DNA of 64,000 nucleotides from positions 1 through 64,000 of the forward strand of contig NZ_SSBL01000019.1 in the NCBI RefSeq assembly GCF_004795105.1. The letters run 5' to 3'. Position 1 is the stretch's first letter. Each line of letters begins with the position of its first letter. Both the position numbers and the translations under genes were made by a program. The notes under the pieces are model-generated. The model was not told the origin of the DNA, searched no databases, and saw only the letters and a program-made list of their open reading frames with translations. This DNA comes from Streptomyces sp. A0642. GTDB lineage: Bacteria > Actinomycetota > Actinomycetes > Streptomycetales > Streptomycetaceae. Shown here piece after piece: positions 8,501 to 16,734 of this stretch.

Positions 8501-9704
8501 GCTGGCGGTGCAGTTCGCCGCACAGGCGTCGGATCCCCAGCAGCTGGTGGCCGACCCCGACTTCGACGACCCGAGCCTGCACTTCTGGCGGCCTGTCGGT
8601 GACGCGACGGTCACGTCTTCCTCGGAGTACGCGGCCACGATCGGCAGGATGGCCGAGGTGGTACGCGGCCATGCGGTGTCCTCTTGGGGGGCTCTGGAGT
8701 CTCAGTACCCGACCTGGGGTGACTTCGAGGACTCCAACCCGCTGCCCAACCGGCCGCTGTGGTGGGAGGTCGAGAACTCGACGAGCGCCGCCAGCAACGG
8801 CGGTATCGAGTCTCTGCGGCCGGTCACTCCGGCGCCGGGCGGGCGCCTGTACGCGGCGGCGCGGGTCTACACGGAGGGGCCGCTGGCTCAGCCTCTGAGG
8901 TTGCAGCTCGTCAACGGGAACGGGCGGATCCTGGCCGAGTCGGTGCAGTCCATCAACGCGGCGCAGGTCGTGGAGTGGTACGCGGATGCGACCGTGCGCA
9001 CGACGGCGCCGACAGGGCGGCCGACGTGGGACGCCGTGAGCGCGGGTGGAACTCTGACCTGGTCCCAGATGGAGGCCCTCGGGTCGTGGGGGGAGATCGC
9101 GCAGGACTGGGACATCGACGATGTTCATGACGTCCGCGTCCGCATCACGCAGGAAGGTGACGCGGGGACGGGGCGGTGGATGGTCGACAGTCTGGCGATC
9201 TTCAACGACCCGCTGATCTGGGAGGTGTCCCGGGACGGCGGAGTGTCCTGGCACGAGATGGTCGGCATCCGGAACAACCCGCGTGGCGCGTTCCTCTTCC
9301 CTGACCTCCCGCCCGCTGACCGAACTGGTGGGACTCAGCTTCGCTGGCGTGTGACCGGCTACGCGCCCAACCTGTCCGTCTCCTCCATGGTCCTGCGGCC
9401 CTGGTACTCCACGCTGTCGGGCGCTGTGCCGTATCTCGACACGCTGCAGGCGTCGGGGGCGGCGACGTCCCTGGCCGACTACTACCCGCCGGTGGATGCC
9501 GATCCGCTGTTCCAGGGATGGCAGCACCCCATTCCGCAGGAGTGGTGGCTGGCGTCTCGTCAGTGGGCCCAGCAGAACACGCCGAAGACGGAGCCTCTGC
9601 CGTCGATCACGCTGCCTGAGGCCGTGGCCGTCGGAACGGACGAGGGTAATCCGCCGTCGGCGGACCAGCACGTCCTGCCCAACGCGTTCGTCGTCAACCG
9701 ATAG
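5511..9704 (+). CDS. Large tail/baseplate protein with lectin-like domain
   Basis: 1397 aa, the longest gene in the window. Residues around 540-720 read as a LamG/concanavalin-like jelly roll: alternating strands, LSMLVHPQVDS, a buried IIVRLG strand and a late IRLGGPL segment. Flanking regions are beta-rich and contain many Trp residues, as in carbohydrate-binding or adhesin proteins. The start at 5511 has a moderate ribosome-binding site (AAGGGGA). It lies between the baseplate genes and three fibre genes, so a peripheral baseplate or fibre-connecting protein involved in host surface contact is the best inference. No enzymatic motif was found. Confidence 0.65.
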   Translation: MADTYPNYAALAAARQIGVDYRLLLRTPPGSRLAHIAIHGGDIEPGTQEVADYLAASASRYYAFDGMLSSGNDVLSLGPLTFDEPQAVAIVASSDFVLSWLGTAGTDPITYVGGLDTETRARVQSALDAAGFTVAVADPSLSGDSTVNICNEGARSKGVQLHLTLALRQSFFEDFSRVGRDSGTRTSLFYAYMAAVQKALNGLDVPGKAIGSVGRGNVARPVQGVGSASGDFGIPALAPLTVGGMPMDAVKTALRMKSTGQGVSRSGERFWSSPPRDNGDRLREVFEFSLASDRPVNRLSFALARFPQRAWLQWRDRDGVWHPLHQAGTGTPVQISVMDSLPAIIPTGVPSDLKAHPQHFGAGHWMQQMVDVAPVTASRFRIVMTRLPSGSAPRGIDGQPVPYSLGVKDAMVSYRAASLGDLPWLPQADREHSVPIAGSTDLLGSQIEYVLRTNRADSLVPPAKGVWRCAPQPVPNAVVSLYLDLRTSSGQPQVIDRLYVDPLTSGPRVNLYYSEETALPDRFAAADMALSLPLVRAASELPVADSEGLLFEGARAYLDVDNRAIQFDPGQPFLLSMLVHPQVDSADTTRLTVIDSGALTVSIQAGSIIVRLGEREAVLEPFNFGVNAQLPLAVAYDGESLTVRTPAESRVAQNVHVQDQLPPDTIRLGGPLQGEGGAIRIRALFLAVGRASDVDTIEGHWEDPHGYALTPGLGIDPATHTSASAILRLDTTLITSGTDSVCPWGLIGGPAVAHANVVWTPISGDFTLRKGLMKFRPVKARHLKMEFTNLSPILLTPSATTPVVATNLFPADSGRAGDSTTASSGADASGAAPTGARVATEQGAVYQYIDANRISTSPASPAPYLPTESLYAPDPLEAQVLRRSGQRFPYMPLPSTRAPRFTSTGVHRYHVAHLAMDSKLGYTVALSEVLVYLADPVAERDTEQYVELFHDTAFLSGYTGDEPGGWTHSGRAMVTTQPPPWTGSRITSKTFVSKRRVLAVQFAAQASDPQQLVADPDFDDPSLHFWRPVGDATVTSSSEYAATIGRMAEVVRGHAVSSWGALESQYPTWGDFEDSNPLPNRPLWWEVENSTSAASNGGIESLRPVTPAPGGRLYAAARVYTEGPLAQPLRLQLVNGNGRILAESVQSINAAQVVEWYADATVRTTAPTGRPTWDAVSAGGTLTWSQMEALGSWGEIAQDWDIDDVHDVRVRITQEGDAGTGRWMVDSLAIFNDPLIWEVSRDGGVSWHEMVGIRNNPRGAFLFPDLPPADRTGGTQLRWRVTGYAPNLSVSSMVLRPWYSTLSGAVPYLDTLQASGAATSLADYYPPVDADPLFQGWQHPIPQEWWLASRQWAQQNTPKTEPLPSITLPEAVAVGTDEGNPPSADQHVLPNAFVVNR

Positions 9705-9713
9705 GAGCCTCTC

Positions 9714-10466
9714 GTGCGCGCCCACTTCAACCGCCCGATCGCCGATCGTATGGGCAACCAGATCGACACGGCCTCCATCCGGCTCCTCGCCCCGCAGAGT
9801 ACGGAGCTGATCGCCGAAACCATCTACGCTCAGACCACGGGCGGTCTCACCCGGGCCAACCCCTGGACCACGGTCAACGGCGAGATCGACTTCTACCTCG
9901 ACAGCCCGTCCAGGGTCCAGATCGGAATCACCGTTGCGGGCGGCGTCGAGGAATTCTGGGACGACGTCGATGTCCTCGCCGTTGCCGCCGACTCCACGCA
10001 CCAGGGGCTGGGCGCCGACTCCACCCAGGTCGGTACCGGGTCTTCGTCCGCCGGGAACGGGGCCACTGCGCTGGGCACAGGGGCGTCGGCGGCGGCCCCC
10101 TTGTCGATCGCTATCGGGCGACAGGCGGCGGCCTCCGCCGATGGTGGCATCTCGATGGGAGCTCAGGCCGCCGCTTCCCAGGTCGGTGCACTCGCCATTG
10201 GCGGTTCCTCGGTCGCGGACGGAGCTCAGGCCATCGCTCTGGGGGACGCGGCTCGCTCCTCGTACGACCACAGCACGGCGATCGGCGCTGGAGCGGAGAC
10301 GACCCGGCCGAACCAGGTCGCGGTAGGCACTGAAGACGACCTGGTTGAGGTGCCCGGGACCGCTGTGCTGCACAGCCCCAACGGCACGCCCTTCATCGTC
10401 AAGGTCACCAACGACGGCCTGCTGTACACCCAGCAGCTCGCCGACTACCCGACCCCGCCGGGCTAA
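9714..10466 (+). CDS. Tail fibre with YadA-type head repeats (fibre 1)
   Basis: 250 aa. The N-terminal domain (residues 1-75, beginning MRAHFNRPIADR) is shared with the next gene and, weakly, with the third fibre gene. Residues 105-205 hold about seven imperfect 14-residue repeats of the type (G)xxAxAIGxxAxA, the left-handed parallel beta-roll of trimeric autotransporter heads. A short C-terminal domain follows. GTG start with AGGAG at a spacing of 7. The likely product is a trimeric adhesive fibre; the shared N-terminus probably docks it to the baseplate. Confidence 0.75.
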   Translation: MRAHFNRPIADRMGNQIDTASIRLLAPQSTELIAETIYAQTTGGLTRANPWTTVNGEIDFYLDSPSRVQIGITVAGGVEEFWDDVDVLAVAADSTHQGLGADSTQVGTGSSSAGNGATALGTGASAAAPLSIAIGRQAAASADGGISMGAQAAASQVGALAIGGSSVADGAQAIALGDAARSSYDHSTAIGAGAETTRPNQVAVGTEDDLVEVPGTAVLHSPNGTPFIVKVTNDGLLYTQQLADYPTPPG

Positions 10467-10533
10467 GTCGGCCGCCGCGTTGCTGTGAGGGCCTGTCCGC
10501 TCGACCTGAAGGGGTGACTGGAGGAGGAGAGCG

Positions 10534-12147
10534 GTGGCCCGAGCACACGTAATGCGGCCGATCACTGGAGAGAACGGCGACCTGCTGTACGGGGCGCGGG
10601 TTCTGGTGCGTGAGGCTGGTTTGTCGGTCAAGCTGAGCCAGCCTCTGTACGCCGGACCGACCGGAAGCGAGCAGCTGCAGAACCCCTACACCACCTCGAA
10701 CGGTGTGATCGACTTCTGGTTGGACGAGCCGCAGCGGGTTTCGGTACTCGTCCAGAGCCAGCTCCACTCCGACATCCTCGTCTACCTGGATGCGGCGCCT
10801 CCGCCCGAGGAGACGGCGCGTACGGATCTGCCGCTGTTGGTCACAGGAGAGCAGACTCCTGGTTATGTCCTGACAGCTGGGGACAAGAGGGGCGAGGCGG
10901 TGTGGGCCACGGCGCCCACGTCCCTGGGCCTCACGCCGCAGGTCACGGTCGTTCGCGAATCGTTCTCCCGCGCGACGGATCCGGCAGGCTGGTCGTTCAC
11001 ACAGGCGGCCACGACCACGCGGGACTACAATACGTCGGTGCCGGACGGGCAGGGCCTCGCTGTGTCTGTGCACTCGGTGCATACCGGCAACGCTGGAAGC
11101 CTCATCGTCGCCTCTCCCGGCTTCACCCTGCTCGAATCAGGCTACGTGTCCTTGTGGATGCGCAGCGGCATCATCAGCACGGAGAAGATCGTCTTCGTCG
11201 CGGTGGCACTCGACGGCACCCGAAACGTGCTGCAGACGCTGACTACGAGCAGGAAGTGGGGCTTCTACCGGTTCCCGCTTGCGGCGGGAACCTACCAGTC
11301 GTTCAAGGTCGAGTTCACTGGGGCGGCCGTCTTCTCGGGCAGCACAGGGCACGAGATGTGGATGACGGACGTCCGGATCTCGTACGGCGGGCTGGTTCCC
11401 GAGCACACGCACGCGGGTGAGGGCACGGGATCCGTCCGTCTGGGGACGAGCAGCGTGGCCACCGGCGCTGGCGCCATCGCGGTCGGAACCGAAGCCGTCG
11501 CATCCGGCACGAACTCGGCCGCCTTCGGTTATCAGAGCACGGCCAACGGTGTTGACGCCCTCGCGGTCGGCTCGCAGGCGTCGGCCCCTTCGGCCAACAG
11601 CGTCGCCGTGGGCTCGCACACCTCCGGATCACCGACGAACACCGGCTGGACGGCGATCGGCAGAGATGCCTACGTCGACTCGGCGAACGGCGCGGCGATC
11701 GGGAAGGGCGCAAAGACGTACGGAAGTTCCGGCACCGCAATCGGAGCGTCCTCGTACGTCGGTCCTGAGGGAGTGAACGCCGTCGCGGTGGGCAGCGGCG
11801 CTCAGGCGCTGAGCTCGGGGAGCCTGGCCATCGGCAACAACGCAATCGTCGCGGCGGCCCACACGAACTCGGTGGCGATCGGGAATGGTGCAGCAACGTC
11901 CGCACCGGATCAGATCATGCTCGGCGACCCGACCCAGCCTCAGCGGACCGTGGTTGTGGCCAACACACTGCGCACCCTGTCTGCGGTGACTCTGGGCAGC
12001 AGCGCTTCCTCGACGCTCGGGTTCTTCGGATCCACCGGAGGGGCCAAGCCGGTGGTATCCGGGGCCGACGGAGGCGTCCTGGCCCTGCGAAGTCTCATCA
12101 CAGGGCTGGCCTCGCTCGGCCTCATCACCAACAACACCACGCCGTAG
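10534..12147 (+). CDS. Tail fibre with YadA-type head repeats (fibre 2)
   Basis: 537 aa. The N-terminal domain resembles fibre 1 (a NPYTTSNGVIDFWLDEPQRV segment against NPWTTVNGEIDFYLDSPSRV). Residues 135-285 look like a beta-sandwich, carbohydrate-binding-type domain. About ten head-type repeats run from 300 to 460, followed by a C-terminal region with an LGFFGSTGGAKPVVSG motif also found in fibre 3. GTG start with GGAGGAG upstream. Part of a three-gene paralogous fibre array. Confidence 0.75.
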   Translation: MARAHVMRPITGENGDLLYGARVLVREAGLSVKLSQPLYAGPTGSEQLQNPYTTSNGVIDFWLDEPQRVSVLVQSQLHSDILVYLDAAPPPEETARTDLPLLVTGEQTPGYVLTAGDKRGEAVWATAPTSLGLTPQVTVVRESFSRATDPAGWSFTQAATTTRDYNTSVPDGQGLAVSVHSVHTGNAGSLIVASPGFTLLESGYVSLWMRSGIISTEKIVFVAVALDGTRNVLQTLTTSRKWGFYRFPLAAGTYQSFKVEFTGAAVFSGSTGHEMWMTDVRISYGGLVPEHTHAGEGTGSVRLGTSSVATGAGAIAVGTEAVASGTNSAAFGYQSTANGVDALAVGSQASAPSANSVAVGSHTSGSPTNTGWTAIGRDAYVDSANGAAIGKGAKTYGSSGTAIGASSYVGPEGVNAVAVGSGAQALSSGSLAIGNNAIVAAAHTNSVAIGNGAATSAPDQIMLGDPTQPQRTVVVANTLRTLSAVTLGSSASSTLGFFGSTGGAKPVVSGADGGVLALRSLITGLASLGLITNNTTP

Positions 12148-12156
12148 GGGTATTCG

Positions 12157-14259
12157 ATGGAGCGCTGCCACCTGTACCTGCCGCTGGTCGACTCGTCCGG
12201 TGCGCCGTACGAGTACGCGGAAATCACGCTGACCGACCCAAGCACTGACCGGCCGATCGACGAGCCGGTCTACCTTGAGCCGTACGGTGGGGCTCCGCAG
12301 CGCTGGCCGTTGCTGATCGATCCAGCTGTCGTGAACGTCTGGACGGACCGGCCGCTGCAGGTGACCCTGCAGGCGTCTCTCCCCGGAGGTGCGACGTTTA
12401 CTCGCGCCGGGGTGGACATCGCTCCGGCACCTTCCGCAGTGATGCGGACTCATGCCCCGTTGCACCTTGGTTCCACCGACGGCCTCGATGGGCTTGCGGT
12501 CCTGGCCGTCTCGCCGGGCGGCACGGCGAACTGGCAGCTCCTGGACGGGCTGCTTACGCACCGGCACAGGGGTGACGCTCCGAGTTCGACGTCCATCGGA
12601 ACGACGGACTACGACGACATCTACCCGCAGCAGACGTGGCTCGGCGTGCGCGCCGGAGGCATCCAGGGCGAGCGTGCCAGCATGCTCGGGTCAGCCGGTC
12701 TGCCCAACGGAGTCGATGCCACCCTCATCGGCCGTGCCACCTCTTCGGATCAGGCTGTGGCCATCGGTGCCAGCTCCAGCGCCAGCACGGACACCGTGGC
12801 TGTGGGACCGGGCACCATCACGGGGAAAGCCAACCAGGTTGCCCTCGGCAGTGGTGCCAGCGCGACGGCGGGTGCAGCAGGAGCCGTGGTGGCCGGGGCC
12901 GCGACGACCGCAGTCGCTTTGGACAGCATCCGCCTGAAGGATTCCCTGCGGCTGACGGATGGCACAGCCGGGCCTGTCGTCATCGGGAAGGGAACGCTGC
13001 CCAACCTCAGCTGGCTGCCGTCCCAGAACTACGTCGCTCTGCTCAACGCCCTGACCGCGTCGGGCAATTTCGCCGCTCCGGCGGACAGCGCTGTGATGGC
13101 GGGGCCTGTGAGCGCTCTGGGTTTCTTCGGGAACGCTGCAGGAACCGGCCAGCCGATGCTCACGACGAACACGATCCCGGCCGCCGCCCCAGGGCGGTCT
13201 GCGCTTCTCTCGCTGTCGGCCGCGCTCGACCGGCTCGGGCTGGTCAAGATCATGGACAGCGCGGTCGACGATGAACTGAACGACTGGACGAAGACGTCCG
13301 CGCACAGCGCGAACATGGTCCTGGAGACCGGGGACACTGACGGGTCCAAGGCAGGAGACCTGAGCCGGGCCAAGCGGAACGCCACCGGCCTTGGGACCTT
13401 CACGTACAGGATGACCACCGACATCCGGGACTTCACGTTCCGGGCGTTCGTCTTGCTTCCGGCACCGAACCCTCCCACCCACGAGGCCGAAATTACTGCG
13501 TTCGTCTCTCCTGACAACGTGACGTGGACCCCAGTACCCCTTGCGTGGCAGCCTCTCCAGGCGACGGCGGCCGACTGGCATCAGACATGGGCCGCAAACG
13601 GGCGCGCCGTACCGGCAGGCATGAGGTATGTGCAGTTCCGAATCGATCTGAATGCGCAGGCTGGGACCCCGCAGATCGGTCGCGTGATCGTACGGCAGTG
13701 GCCGATCAGGAACCTGGCTCTGAACCCCAGCATGACTGTCGACCTCTCCAACACGCAGCTCTTCGGAGCGTCGGCCACCAGCCTCGTCCGGTCGCGGGTC
13801 ACCAGCGAGTACGCGTCAGGTGGATCCAGCATCCAGCACGTCGCGAACGTTGCCAACGACCTCGGTGGCACGGCCTGGACGATCGAACCGGTCACGGCGG
13901 GGAACCGAGTTCAGGTCAGTGTGCGCATCAAGCTCGCACCCGGCACGGTGATGAACCGTGGCCTGATCGTCTGGCGCACCGAGGACATGGTCACCACCCT
14001 GGACTTCAAGGAGCTGCTGCCGCTCGGTGTGCCGGATTCCAACGGGTGGCTTCTCGTCTCGGGGAGCACCGTCGTGCCGGAGGGGTTCGTCTGCGCCCGG
14101 GTGGGTCTCAGCTTCAGGTGCACCACCCCCGGGGGAATCTGGTACGCGGACTCGATGATGGTGGAACAGAGCGAGACGTTGCATACCTACACGGACGGAA
14201 CCATGGCGGGATCCAGCTGGGAAGGCGTTCCCCACGCTTCCGTCTCTCGCCACCCCTGA
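12157..14259 (+). CDS. Tail fibre with YadA-type repeats and C-terminal binding domains (fibre 3)
   Basis: 700 aa. The N-terminal domain is more divergent than in fibres 1 and 2. Head-type repeats lie at about 160-260, then the shared LGFFGNAAGTGQP segment near 325, then two beta-sandwich-like domains (about 365-515 and 520-695) resembling carbohydrate-binding modules. It is the longest of the three fibres and carries the most candidate receptor-binding sequence. The three fibres may form hetero-fibres or give alternative host ranges. Confidence 0.72.
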   Translation: MERCHLYLPLVDSSGAPYEYAEITLTDPSTDRPIDEPVYLEPYGGAPQRWPLLIDPAVVNVWTDRPLQVTLQASLPGGATFTRAGVDIAPAPSAVMRTHAPLHLGSTDGLDGLAVLAVSPGGTANWQLLDGLLTHRHRGDAPSSTSIGTTDYDDIYPQQTWLGVRAGGIQGERASMLGSAGLPNGVDATLIGRATSSDQAVAIGASSSASTDTVAVGPGTITGKANQVALGSGASATAGAAGAVVAGAATTAVALDSIRLKDSLRLTDGTAGPVVIGKGTLPNLSWLPSQNYVALLNALTASGNFAAPADSAVMAGPVSALGFFGNAAGTGQPMLTTNTIPAAAPGRSALLSLSAALDRLGLVKIMDSAVDDELNDWTKTSAHSANMVLETGDTDGSKAGDLSRAKRNATGLGTFTYRMTTDIRDFTFRAFVLLPAPNPPTHEAEITAFVSPDNVTWTPVPLAWQPLQATAADWHQTWAANGRAVPAGMRYVQFRIDLNAQAGTPQIGRVIVRQWPIRNLALNPSMTVDLSNTQLFGASATSLVRSRVTSEYASGGSSIQHVANVANDLGGTAWTIEPVTAGNRVQVSVRIKLAPGTVMNRGLIVWRTEDMVTTLDFKELLPLGVPDSNGWLLVSGSTVVPEGFVCARVGLSFRCTTPGGIWYADSMMVEQSETLHTYTDGTMAGSSWEGVPHASVSRHP

Positions 14260-14281
14260 GGATCAATGGGTCACCATTTCA

Positions 14282-15898
14282 ATGTCAGAAGGTGAAAAAA
14301 TCTCTCCCTCGGCCTCCGTGTCGGTCGCACCTACGGTGAACGGCATGCGCCAGCCGCTCTTCAGTAGCCCTCACGGCCTCTTCCCATGCCAGCAGGAGGG
14401 AACGGCTTTCGCTTACGAGAAGCGGTCGGGCCTCCTGGTGGCAGACACCGGCATCGGCAAGTCTGTTATTGCCATGGCCATGTCAGCTTTGCTGGCAGAG
14501 GACGGCGCTGAGGACCTGGTACTCCTGGTGTGCAAGCAGAACAAGACGACCGAATGGGCTGAGGACATCGCCGCCTTCACGCCACTGCCCCATCGGATCC
14601 ACCACGGTCCCACCCGGCTTCGGCGGCTCGCTGCCGACGGACTCCCGCACGTCCTCATCTCCACGTTCGAGACTCTCCGGGCAGACCTTGCGCACTTCGC
14701 CGTCCCGCCGGGCAAGCGCGCCCAGGCGCCGTCGGCCGGACCTCTGCTCACCGCGCTGACAGGTGCTCAGGCCGACGGCCGTCGCGTGCTCGTGGTCTAC
14801 GACGAGATCTCCGACAAGCTCCGCAACCGCTCCAGCCGCATGTACAAGGCGCACCAGTACGCCCTCCAGCAGCTCCGCAGGGCCCAGCCGGACCTGAGGG
14901 TCATTGGGCTCACCGCAACGCCTCTCAGCAGCTCCTGGGAGGACGGCTTCAACCTCCTGCGTCTCCTCGTCCCGGCCGCCATGCCGTCGATCACCGAGTT
15001 CGACCGCGCGGTGATCAAGAGCCGTGACGACTTCGGGCGGCCGCGCTACGACGATGACGGTGTCGACCGGTTCGTCGCGCTGGCCCGGCCGCACATGTGG
15101 CGCAAGCGGAAAACGGACCCGGACGTGCGCGACATGTTCCCGGCCCGGATCGAGGAGTTCCGCAAGGTCGCTATGCGCAAGGAGCAGGCCGACCTCTACA
15201 ACGCGGTTGCCGCGCTGCAGGACGACCAGGAAGACCCCGTCCCGGGGCTCTACACGGCCCTGCGGCAGATCGCGGGCCACCCGGCGGCCCTGATTCACTC
15301 CGCGCTCCACGGAGAGTCTCAGATCGCGCGCCAGCTCCTCGCCCGGCTCGGGGAGGACTACCTGCGGTCGGTGCCGTCGGCGAAGACCGAAGAGCTCGTC
15401 GCGTACATTTCACCGATCGTCCACGGCCAGGGCGACAAGGTCGTCGTCTTCAGCCAGTTCGGCCCGTCCGTCCTGCCGCTGCTGGCCCAGGCCCTGCTCA
15501 AGGAGGGCATCCGCAGCTACCTCTACACCGGCGAGATGACCGGGCCGGAGCGCGAACAGGCCCGCCGCAACTTCCGTACGGACACCGACGCCTGCGTGTT
15601 CCTCTCCTCGGACGCGGGCAAGGACGGCATCAACCTGCCCGAGGCCACCTACCTGGTCGAGTACGAATCCGCCCTGACCTACGAGACCAGGACACAGCGC
15701 CTCGGCCGGATCGACCGGATCACGTCCACCGCGCCCTCGATCACCTGCACCACCCTGGTCCTGGAGCGCACCGTCGAGGACCGCATCGTCGAAACCATGC
15801 TGCAGCGCAACGAGATGGCCGACCGCTTCCTGGGAGACACAGGTGCGGTCGGCCACGTTGGTGCTGCTCAGCGCCGGAGCGCGCTCGTTCTTCGGTGA
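14282..15898 (+). CDS. SNF2/DEAD-like helicase
   Basis: 538 aa. Superfamily 2 helicase motifs in order: motif I as DTGIGKS (residues 55-61; variant P-loop), motif II as YDEIS near 179 (DE-x-x variant), motif III as LTATPLSSSWEDG near 215, then a helicase C domain with VFSQFG, DAGKDGINL and a final QRLGRIDRI arginine-finger motif. The order and the SATP-like motif III fit Swi2/Snf2-type translocases, often used by phages to remodel replication or recombination complexes. The start is uncertain (14282 or the ATG at 14345); neither has a strong ribosome-binding site. Its stop abuts the convergent lipoprotein gene. Confidence 0.85.
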   Translation: MSEGEKISPSASVSVAPTVNGMRQPLFSSPHGLFPCQQEGTAFAYEKRSGLLVADTGIGKSVIAMAMSALLAEDGAEDLVLLVCKQNKTTEWAEDIAAFTPLPHRIHHGPTRLRRLAADGLPHVLISTFETLRADLAHFAVPPGKRAQAPSAGPLLTALTGAQADGRRVLVVYDEISDKLRNRSSRMYKAHQYALQQLRRAQPDLRVIGLTATPLSSSWEDGFNLLRLLVPAAMPSITEFDRAVIKSRDDFGRPRYDDDGVDRFVALARPHMWRKRKTDPDVRDMFPARIEEFRKVAMRKEQADLYNAVAALQDDQEDPVPGLYTALRQIAGHPAALIHSALHGESQIARQLLARLGEDYLRSVPSAKTEELVAYISPIVHGQGDKVVVFSQFGPSVLPLLAQALLKEGIRSYLYTGEMTGPEREQARRNFRTDTDACVFLSSDAGKDGINLPEATYLVEYESALTYETRTQRLGRIDRITSTAPSITCTTLVLERTVEDRIVETMLQRNEMADRFLGDTGAVGHVGAAQRRSALVLR

Positions 15899-16249
15899 TC
15901 AGTGCTGGGTGAGCTTGAGGTCCTGCACCAGGGTCCACGTCTTGTCGTCCGACGTCTTGATCAGGCAGCGGTAGTCGTTGCGCACCGACGCTCCGAACGA
16001 GTTCTGGCTGTCGACGTACCCGTTGACCAGGTACGTCCAGGGAGCCTTCTCGGTCGTGGGAGTGATCTTGGTTTCCGTGACCCCGGAGAAGTCGGCGCTG
16101 CCCGGCGACTTCAGGCGCTCCTTGACGAACTTCTCGCACATGATCGCTGCGCTCTGGTCGAGCGGCTTCCCGTCGCCCCCGCCGCAGGCAGTGAGCGTGA
16201 ACAGCAGTCCGGCCCCGGTGAACGAAGCCAGCATCGTGCGAATACGCAT
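15899..16249 (-). CDS. Small secreted lipoprotein
   Basis: 116 aa. The N-terminus is a classical lipoprotein signal: MRIR, hydrophobic core, then the lipobox LTAC with Cys at 22. The mature part is a small domain containing two further Cys residues (in IMCEKF and YRCLIK) that could form a disulfide. The start is preceded by a purine-rich GGGGGGA site. Convergent with the helicase gene, stop to stop. Phage lipoproteins often block superinfection or modify the lysogen surface; this is an inference from type and context only. Confidence 0.78.
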   Translation of the reverse strand: MRIRTMLASFTGAGLLFTLTACGGGDGKPLDQSAAIMCEKFVKERLKSPGSADFSGVTETKITPTTEKAPWTYLVNGYVDSQNSFGASVRNDYRCLIKTSDDKTWTLVQDLKLTQH

Positions 16250-16415
16250 GATCCCCCCTGGGATGTGTGCGAGATGTGAAGGGACTCATCATCGCGTATC
16301 CCTGGACCGGATCTGACTCTTCGGCACTTTCTCAGCAACGACCCACCTCCATGGGGGCGCAGCCTGAGGGGGGCACTTGAATGTGTCATCCCTGAGAAAG
16401 CCCAGGTCATCACCG
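16250..16415. other. Intergenic region with one arm of the 48-bp inverted repeat
   Basis: 166 bp without a convincing gene. It holds the promoter region for the minus-strand lipoprotein gene and the left 48-bp arm (16329-16376). Read on the plus strand, the arm is in frame with an open reading segment ending GAQPEGGT and then a stop, so the region looks like a fragment of a gene related to the HTH gene at 16735-18195. Confidence 0.5.
16329..16376 (+). repeat. Left arm of 48-bp perfect inverted repeat
   Basis: 48 bases identical to the reverse complement of 17360-17407. On this strand it can encode SQQRPTSMGAQPEGGT followed by TGA, the same peptide encoded inside the minus-strand HTH gene. 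Weaker similarity continues past the arm (a GTGTGTCA...CTGAGAAA pattern on the gene side matches ATGTGTCA...CTGAGAAA here), so the two copies derive from a longer duplicated segment. Confidence 0.95.
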
Positions 16416-16652
16416 CTATTCGTGGACAAGAGGCAGTAGGGCAGGGCCAACAACACTGCGCAGGAAGCACATCCGATGCCAGGGTTGCAGGCTGGCCTGG
16501 CCCTCGATCGTGGCGAGAGGGATGAGGAGCCCCTGATCGCCCACCTGAATGGGTACGGAGCAACCAAGGCAGGGCGTACCCACGGGTGTTCCGGCTACGT
16601 CGGCTTCCTCGCACACCGGCGCGTCCCACGGTTCACCGAAGATGATGCTCAT
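16416..16652 (-). CDS. Small Cys/His protein
   Basis: 78 aa. The start at 16652 (MSIIFGEPWDAPV) has a strong GGAGG site at a spacing of 7; a longer reading to 16721 lacks one. It carries a CLGC pair near residue 30 and HRMC near 60, a plausible single zinc-binding site. Similar short Cys/His proteins are common in actinophage and Streptomyces plasmid genomes without known function. It may share a transcript with the upstream HTH gene. Confidence 0.6.
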   Translation of the reverse strand: MSIIFGEPWDAPVCEEADVAGTPVGTPCLGCSVPIQVGDQGLLIPLATIEGQASLQPWHRMCFLRSVVGPALLPLVHE

Positions 16653-16734
16653 GATGGTGTCCTCCACCTGCTGACAGGTAAGAAATAGGACCCTGACCTG
16701 GGAAAACAGGGCTACTGTCAACCTGCTGCCAAGG

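Noticed and set aside
16653..16734. TTGACA -35 box on the minus strand before the small Cys protein
   Set aside because: No -10 at 16-19 bases; the only T-rich hexamer is about 24 bases away, so a promoter is not claimed.
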